Of a stretch of DNA of 18,689 nt, positions 15,552-18,689 are shown one piece after another. Numbering within the stretch: the stretch's first letter is position 1; each line of letters begins with the position of its first letter. The notes beneath the pieces were generated by a model. It was given only the letters and a program-made list of their open reading frames with translations, was not told the origin of the DNA and ran no database searches. The stretch spans positions 1-18,689 of the forward strand of contig JAJTHO010000050.1 of assembly GCA_021297975.1 (NCBI GenBank), given 5' to 3'. The translations under genes were made by a program, and so were the position numbers. The stretch comes from Alphaproteobacteria bacterium (lineage in GTDB: Bacteria > Pseudomonadota > Alphaproteobacteria > JAJTHO01).

Positions 15552-15743
15552 GTGACGCCATCCAGGCCGCAGCGGAGTGGAGCGGAGGGGTCTCCCTGTC
15601 TCGTAGATATATGTGTACCTAGCAAAACAAGGTTGTCATATCGAGCGCAGCAAGGCAGCGCCTTGCGCAGTCGAGATATCTCCCTGTATCCTAAAAAAGA
15701 TCCCTCCGCGCAGCCGCGACGCGGCTTTGGTCGGGATGACACC
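15552..15743. repeat. Three REP-like palindromic units between the kinase and zapE genes
   Basis: This fills most of the 335-bp gene-free spacer. Unit 1 (15552-15599, plus) holds GCGGAGGGGTCTCCCTGT. Unit 2 (15632-15687, plus) begins TTGTCATATCGAGCG, has the stem GCAAGGC-AGC-GCCTTGC (15650-15666) framed by ATATC/GATAT, and ends in ATCTCCCTGT. Unit 3 (15693-15743) is inverted; its complement begins GGTGTCATCCCGACC, has the stem AGCCGC-GTC-GCGGCT (15712-15726), and ends GCGGAGGGATCTTTTTT. Shared TGTCATnnCGA starts and GGAGGGRTCT or TCTCCCTGT ends mark them as related. Short readings through them have no coding character. Confidence 0.6.
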
Positions 15744-15825
15744 CCTGCTAAAATACACCTGTATTATAACTATCTGCCCCTTTTTTCTTTACCATTCCGC
15801 CATCTTTTCCAGTTAAGACACCCCC

Positions 15826-16923
15826 ATGCTCCTGCCCCGCTACCAACAGCTCATTGATTCCGGCACGCTGCAGGCCGATGAGGCGCAGATGTCAGCGGCA
15901 GAGCATCTGTCTGAGCTGCAAGCCCGCATTCTCGCTGGAAAAGGCGGGCAAAAATCTGGCCGCTGGCCGCTCTTGTCGGGCGGACGGAAAGCCCAACACG
16001 ACAAAGCCGCCACCCACACCCAAGGCGTCTATCTTTACGGCGCGGTGGGGCGCGGCAAATCGCTCTTGATGGATTTATTTTGCGAGACATTGCCGCTGGA
16101 ATCCAAGCGCCGGGTGCATTTTCATGCCTTTATGCTGGAGGTGCACGGCGCGCTGGCCGCACACCGCAAAACCGGCGGCAAGCGCGACCCGCTGCGCCTT
16201 GTCGCGGCCGATATTGCCGCAAGCCTTGATGTTTTATGCCTCGATGAGTTTCTGGTCAGCGATATTGTCAGCGCCATGCTGCTGCAAGGCTTGCTGGAGG
16301 CGCTGTTTGATGAGGGCGTGTACCTAGTTACCACCAGCAATTTCCCCCCCGATGCGCTCTATCCCGACGGCTTGCAGCGCGAGCGGTTTTTGGGCTGTAT
16401 CACGCTTTTGAATGAGCGCCTGAATGTGCTCAGCCTCGAAAGCCGCCGCGATTACCGCACCCAAACCGGGCTGAATCAGGCGCGCTTCCTCACCCCGCTC
16501 AACGCCATGACCGAACACCAGCTGCGCCAGTGGTTTGCCGAATGGGCAAAAGGCACGCAGCCCGCCGTTGAGCACCTGCCGGTGCAGGGGCGGTTTTTGC
16601 GGACTCCCGCCTCGGCTGGGGATGCTGCCCTGCTGTCTTTTTCGGAAATCTGCGGTCAAGCGCTCGGCAACGCCGATTATCTGGCGCTGGCCGGGCGGTA
16701 TAAAGCCCTTGTGCTCGACGGCATCCCGATTTTCACGAACGCGAATCAGGATCAGGCGAAACGGTTTATGCTGCTGATTGATGCACTCTATGAATCCCGC
16801 GTACGCCTTGCCTGCCGCGCCGCCGCCGCGCCGGAGCATTTGTATCGGGAAGGTTTTTTTGGTTTTGAGTTTAAGCGGACGGTGTCGCGCCTGATAGCCC
16901 TCACGAATGAGGGGGAGGCATAA
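15826..16923 (+). CDS. zapE: AFG1/ZapE-family ATPase
   Basis: 365 residues, the family's usual length. GVYLYGAVGRGKSLLMDLF contains the Walker A (72-79, GAVGRGKS), VHFHAFMLEVH follows at 97-107, and VLCLDEFLVSDI has the Walker B and glutamate (Asp140, Glu141). TTSNFPPDALYPDGLQRERFL is the sensor 1 block, and YLALAGRYKALVLDGIPIF and KRFMLLIDALYESRVRL are typical C-terminal blocks. E. coli ZapE associates with the divisome, and eukaryotic AFG1/LACE1 works in mitochondrial protein quality control. I chose the first ATG because the N-terminal YQQLIDSGTLQADEAQ aligns with the family start; the ribosome binding site is weak. It is transcribed away from the signalling operon and converges with the exported-protein gene. 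Confidence 0.93.
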   Translation: MLLPRYQQLIDSGTLQADEAQMSAAEHLSELQARILAGKGGQKSGRWPLLSGGRKAQHDKAATHTQGVYLYGAVGRGKSLLMDLFCETLPLESKRRVHFHAFMLEVHGALAAHRKTGGKRDPLRLVAADIAASLDVLCLDEFLVSDIVSAMLLQGLLEALFDEGVYLVTTSNFPPDALYPDGLQRERFLGCITLLNERLNVLSLESRRDYRTQTGLNQARFLTPLNAMTEHQLRQWFAEWAKGTQPAVEHLPVQGRFLRTPASAGDAALLSFSEICGQALGNADYLALAGRYKALVLDGIPIFTNANQDQAKRFMLLIDALYESRVRLACRAAAAPEHLYREGFFGFEFKRTVSRLIALTNEGEA

Positions 16924-16951
16924 AAAAAGGGGCGACAAACGCCACCCCTTT
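16922..16951 (-). terminator. Rho-independent terminator for the minus-strand gene, possibly bidirectional
   Basis: On the minus strand, GGGGTGGCG-TTTGT-CGCCCC is followed directly by seven T (complement of the A-run 16922-16928), a classical terminator for the exported-protein gene 38 bp upstream. On the plus strand the same stem (AAAGGGG/CCCCTTT) begins at the zapE stop codon and is followed by TTTAGGTTATTT, so it may also end zapE transcripts, less efficiently. Confidence 0.7.
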
Positions 16952-16962
16952 AGGTTATTTAT

Positions 16963-16984
16963 GTAGTCTTAAAGTAGTCTTAAA
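16963..16984. repeat. Perfect 11-bp tandem duplication
   Basis: GTAGTCTTAAA occurs twice head to tail (16963-16973 and 16974-16984) between the terminator and the stop codon of the minus-strand exported-protein gene. It is non-coding and looks like a recent slippage or repair duplication. Confidence 0.8.
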
Positions 16985-16989
16985 GCCGA

Positions 16990-17602
16990 TTATTCCCTGT
17001 TCGGGTCAACCGGCAGCATGGGTGTTGGCCTCCCATATTTATCAACTCCGGCCGGCACGAAATTTCGTGAACCGGGCGTCCGCAAGGGCAAAATCACAGT
17101 CGTTGCTTTAACGCCCTCCCAGAAAGGAGCATACGATTTCCCTGAGCTGTCAACGCATGTTATTGAAAACGCGTAGCCAAATTCTTTAACAAAGATTGTG
17201 CTAGAATTTGCCGCTGCCGTAGCGGGTAACATCTGAAAAACCACCTTCGGAGCGGTTGGCAGGTTACCCTTAGCAACCCCGCCTCCTTGTAGATTGCGGA
17301 TTTCAAATTTGCCGCTATAGAAGTCCGCTGGCAGTGACACGCCGTCAGATTCTACATCAACATACGCAATCGCCGGTTGAGGCGATGATTTTGTCGCTTC
17401 ACAGCGAATGTAAAACTTTTGCGCGCGGGGGGGGCGCATCGGTTTTAGGTATTGGAACGATCCGCTCCTCATAAAACCGCCAACGATAGATTGTGGTCTC
17501 AGTGTCGATTTGGCTTTGAGCGGGCATGAAATTCCCGAAGGCAGGAATTAAAGAGATTGTGAGCGAAATCGGAAGAATGGGAAGAAGTAGAGATTTGCGC
17601 AT
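16990..17602 (-). CDS. Exported protein of unknown function, frameshifted at a poly-C tract
   Basis: I do not recognise this family. The reading from ATG 17602 starts with a signal peptide (MRKSLLLPILPISLTISLIP, continuing AFG) and runs through RFYEERIVPIPKTDAPP, but meets a stop at 17399. The frame that continues to 16990 joins it at a run of eight C on the coding strand (G17427-17434): with seven C the text reads TDAPPRAQKFYIRCEATKSS and continues unbroken, giving about 203 residues. The mature part holds two Cys (YIRCEA and ITCVDSSG) that could form a disulfide, several beta-like stretches and a Pro-rich tail (PTPMLPVDPNRE). A downstream in-frame ATG at 17472 would give 160 residues without a signal peptide. 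The IS30 element ends 23 bp before the start. It is a pseudogene, a phase-variable gene in the off state or a sequencing error. Confidence 0.6.
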
Positions 17603-17611
17603 GGTTAGTGA

Positions 17612-17642
17612 ATTTTAAGGCGGTTTCAATGACCAAGTGCAA
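17612..17642 (-). promoter_or_regulatory. Possible hybrid promoter made by the IS end and its flank
   Basis: On the minus strand, TTGCAC in the IS inverted repeat (17642-17637) lies 19 bp before TAAAAT in the flanking DNA (17617-17612), about 9 bp before the ATG of the exported-protein gene. TAAAAT matches five of six -10 bases; TTGCAC matches only the TTG of a -35. Outward -35 boxes in insertion-sequence ends are well known; here it is only inferred. Confidence 0.25.
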
Positions 17643-17644
17643 CA
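17626..17644 (+). repeat. IS30 terminal inverted repeat, transposase 3' end
   Basis: TCAATGACCAAGTGCAACA; 17 of 19 bases match the other end in inverted orientation. The transposase stop codon (TGA, complement of 17626-17628) lies at the outer edge of this repeat. Confidence 0.85.
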
Positions 17645-18630
17645 GAAGTAGGAATAGCCTGTAACGCCTCGAAGTAAACTTCTTTTGGTGTTTTGTAGCC
17701 GAGTGCTCTGCGTGGTCTATTGTTTAGTAGATCGGCGATTGCATTGAGATCTTGTTGAGAATAGGGTGAAAGATCAATCCCTTTTGGGAGGAACTGCCTT
17801 ACAAGTCCGTTGGTATTTTCATTGGTGCCACGCTGCCAAGGGCTGTAGGGATCAGCAAAATAAACATCGAGGTTAAGAGCGGCCGTAAGATCCCTGTGCA
17901 GAGCCATTTCGCGGCCACGGTCATAGGTAAGAGATAGGCGCAGTTCTGGGGGGACATCACGCAGAACGGTGGTAAAACTGCCAGTGACAACAGCGGATTC
18001 GGCGGACGGGCATTGCACCAGAATTGTATAGCGGCTGGTTCGTTCAACCAGGCTGCCTATAGAGGATTTATTACCCTTGCCTTTGATAAGATCACCCTCC
18101 CAATGGCCGGGGATAGCGCGGCTTTCAACATGAACTGGGCGTTCACTGATGGGGCGAAGATCGGGAATCTGGCCGCGCCTGTCTTTGCCACCGGAACGTG
18201 GCCGGCGCGTGGAACGCCCCTGACGCAGGGCGGCAATCAGCTCGGTGCGAAGGCCGCCTCTGGGCTGGGCATAAATCATGGCATAGATGGTTTCGTGGCT
18301 CACAGAGGGGCTTTCAGGATGTGTTTTCTTTAACCTACCTGCAATCTGCTGCGGACTCCACCCTTGCTTCAGCAAGGCGATTACCTGTTGCCACAGGATG
18401 GTTTCCCGTTCAAGCCGCCGCGGCTTCTTGTGCCGCCGCTCCCGGCTCTTCCGGCCAGCAATGCTGGCGCAATAAAAAGTTGTTAAGCCATTGCGCTGTA
18501 TCTCTCGACTGACCGTTGCCGCACTCCGACCAAGCATACGGGCAATTGCCCGTATGCTTGACCCGCGCTGACGCTCCAGCATTATTGACGCTCGCTCCTC
18601 GCTGCTTAATTGACTGTACCTCGACTCCAT
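17626..18630 (-). CDS. IS30-family transposase
   Basis: 334 residues, full length. The N-terminal helix-turn-helix (about 1-45: SQLSSEERASIMLERQRGSSIRAIARMLGRS) is followed by a second DNA-binding region with WSPQQIAGRL and SHETIYAMIY. The catalytic domain has the DDE triad: Asp180 in PGHWEGDLIKG, Asp237 in LTYDRGRE, and Glu271 in GTNENTNGLVRQFLPKG, with the typical LNNRPRRALGYKTPKEVYFE ending. AGAGGTG before the ATG at 18630 is a strong ribosome binding site. All key residues are present, so the element may be active. The stop codon lies in the terminal inverted repeat. Confidence 0.97.
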   Translation of the reverse strand: MESRYSQLSSEERASIMLERQRGSSIRAIARMLGRSAATVSREIQRNGLTTFYCASIAGRKSRERRHKKPRRLERETILWQQVIALLKQGWSPQQIAGRLKKTHPESPSVSHETIYAMIYAQPRGGLRTELIAALRQGRSTRRPRSGGKDRRGQIPDLRPISERPVHVESRAIPGHWEGDLIKGKGNKSSIGSLVERTSRYTILVQCPSAESAVVTGSFTTVLRDVPPELRLSLTYDRGREMALHRDLTAALNLDVYFADPYSPWQRGTNENTNGLVRQFLPKGIDLSPYSQQDLNAIADLLNNRPRRALGYKTPKEVYFEALQAIPTSVALGH

Positions 18631-18663
18631 AACAACACCTCTGTCCCTCTTTTAACAGGTTGG

Positions 18664-18682
18664 TGTTGCACTTGGTTCTTGA
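18664..18682 (-). repeat. IS30 terminal inverted repeat, transposase 5' end
   Basis: TGTTGCACTTGGTTCTTGA, the partner of 17626-17644. Only seven bases of flanking DNA remain before the window edge. Confidence 0.85.
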
Positions 18683-18689
18683 GTCTAAG

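Larger units (their letters stand above)
17626..18682 (-). mobile_element. IS30-family insertion sequence, complete
   Basis: The element is bounded by imperfect inverted repeats: TCAATGACCAAGTGCAACA at 17626-17644 and the complement of TCAAGAACCAAGTGCAACA at 18664-18682, matching at 17 of 19 positions. It is about 1.06 kb with one intact transposase gene filling almost the whole element, normal for the family. A two-base GT lies on each side (17623-17624 and 18683-18684) and could be a target duplication, but exact ends cannot be fixed to the base. It sits just upstream of the frameshifted exported-protein gene, both on the minus strand. Confidence 0.88.

Noticed and set aside
15535..15557. 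TGTGAC and GTGAC motifs upstream of the cyclase operon, resembling CRP half-sites.
   Set aside because: They are direct repeats, not the TGTGA-N6-TCACA palindrome, so a cAMP-receptor site feeding back on the operon is not supported.
15503..15857. Several open frames on both strands in the kinase-zapE spacer.
   Set aside because: They run through the palindromic repeat units, have low-complexity Arg/Pro/Ser-rich translations and lack ribosome binding sites.

Overview
The window looks like chromosomal DNA of a moderately GC-rich alphaproteobacterium. The pointers are the order ileS-lspA-DUF3035 lipoprotein (DUF3035 is essentially alphaproteobacterial), the gap/thiE/efp neighbourhood, and the codon use. 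I cannot name the genus. Most genes are housekeeping. The accessory features are an AT-richer membrane/glycosyltransferase block, a tRNA-linked GIY-YIG gene, REP-like repeats and an intact IS30-family element at the right edge.

Layout. 1-404 (-) is the 5' part of gap (glyceraldehyde-3-phosphate dehydrogenase), running off the left edge. 480-1103 (+) thiE and 1100-1666 (+) efp overlap by 4 bp, and 1644-3062 (+) encodes a DUF2142 membrane protein that overlaps efp. 5619-3179 (-) is a two-gene operon of a dolichol-phosphate-mannose-synthase-like GT2 and a polytopic GT-C-like protein. 5748-9660 (+) is ileS-lspA-DUF3035 lipoprotein (BamF-like), tightly packed. tRNA-Pro(TGG) follows at 9689-9766, then a strongly structured spacer and a small GIY-YIG gene (9890-10132 region, ending 10129). 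11146-10271 (-) is ribF, and 11854-11195 (-) an OmpA-like beta-barrel protein. After a spacer with a very GC-rich double hairpin, 15490-12092 (-) is a three-gene signalling operon: membrane histidine kinase, single-domain response regulator and class III adenylate cyclase, all overlapping. A 335-bp spacer holds three REP-like units. 15826-16923 (+) is zapE (AFG1-like ATPase). 17602-16990 (-) is an unknown exported protein broken by one extra base in a run of eight C. 17626-18682 is an IS30-family insertion sequence just upstream of that gene.

How the genes may work together. IleS, LspA and the lipoprotein form a translation/lipoprotein-maturation cluster in which LspA would process the lipoprotein encoded directly after it. 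GT2 plus GT-C fits transfer of a sugar from a polyprenyl-phosphate carrier outside the cytoplasm, and DUF2142 proteins also occur in cell-surface glycan loci. The kinase-regulator-cyclase operon would couple a periplasmic signal through phosphotransfer to cAMP production.

The most interesting points are the poly-C frameshift in the exported protein together with a possible IS-derived promoter in front of it, the kinase-regulator-cyclase operon with a Lys in place of the usual transition-state Arg, the tRNA-Pro/structured-spacer/GIY-YIG unit, the AT-rich patch in the editing-domain region of ileS, and the REP-like unit cluster. I did not find a CRISPR array, a prophage or a recognisable defence system.
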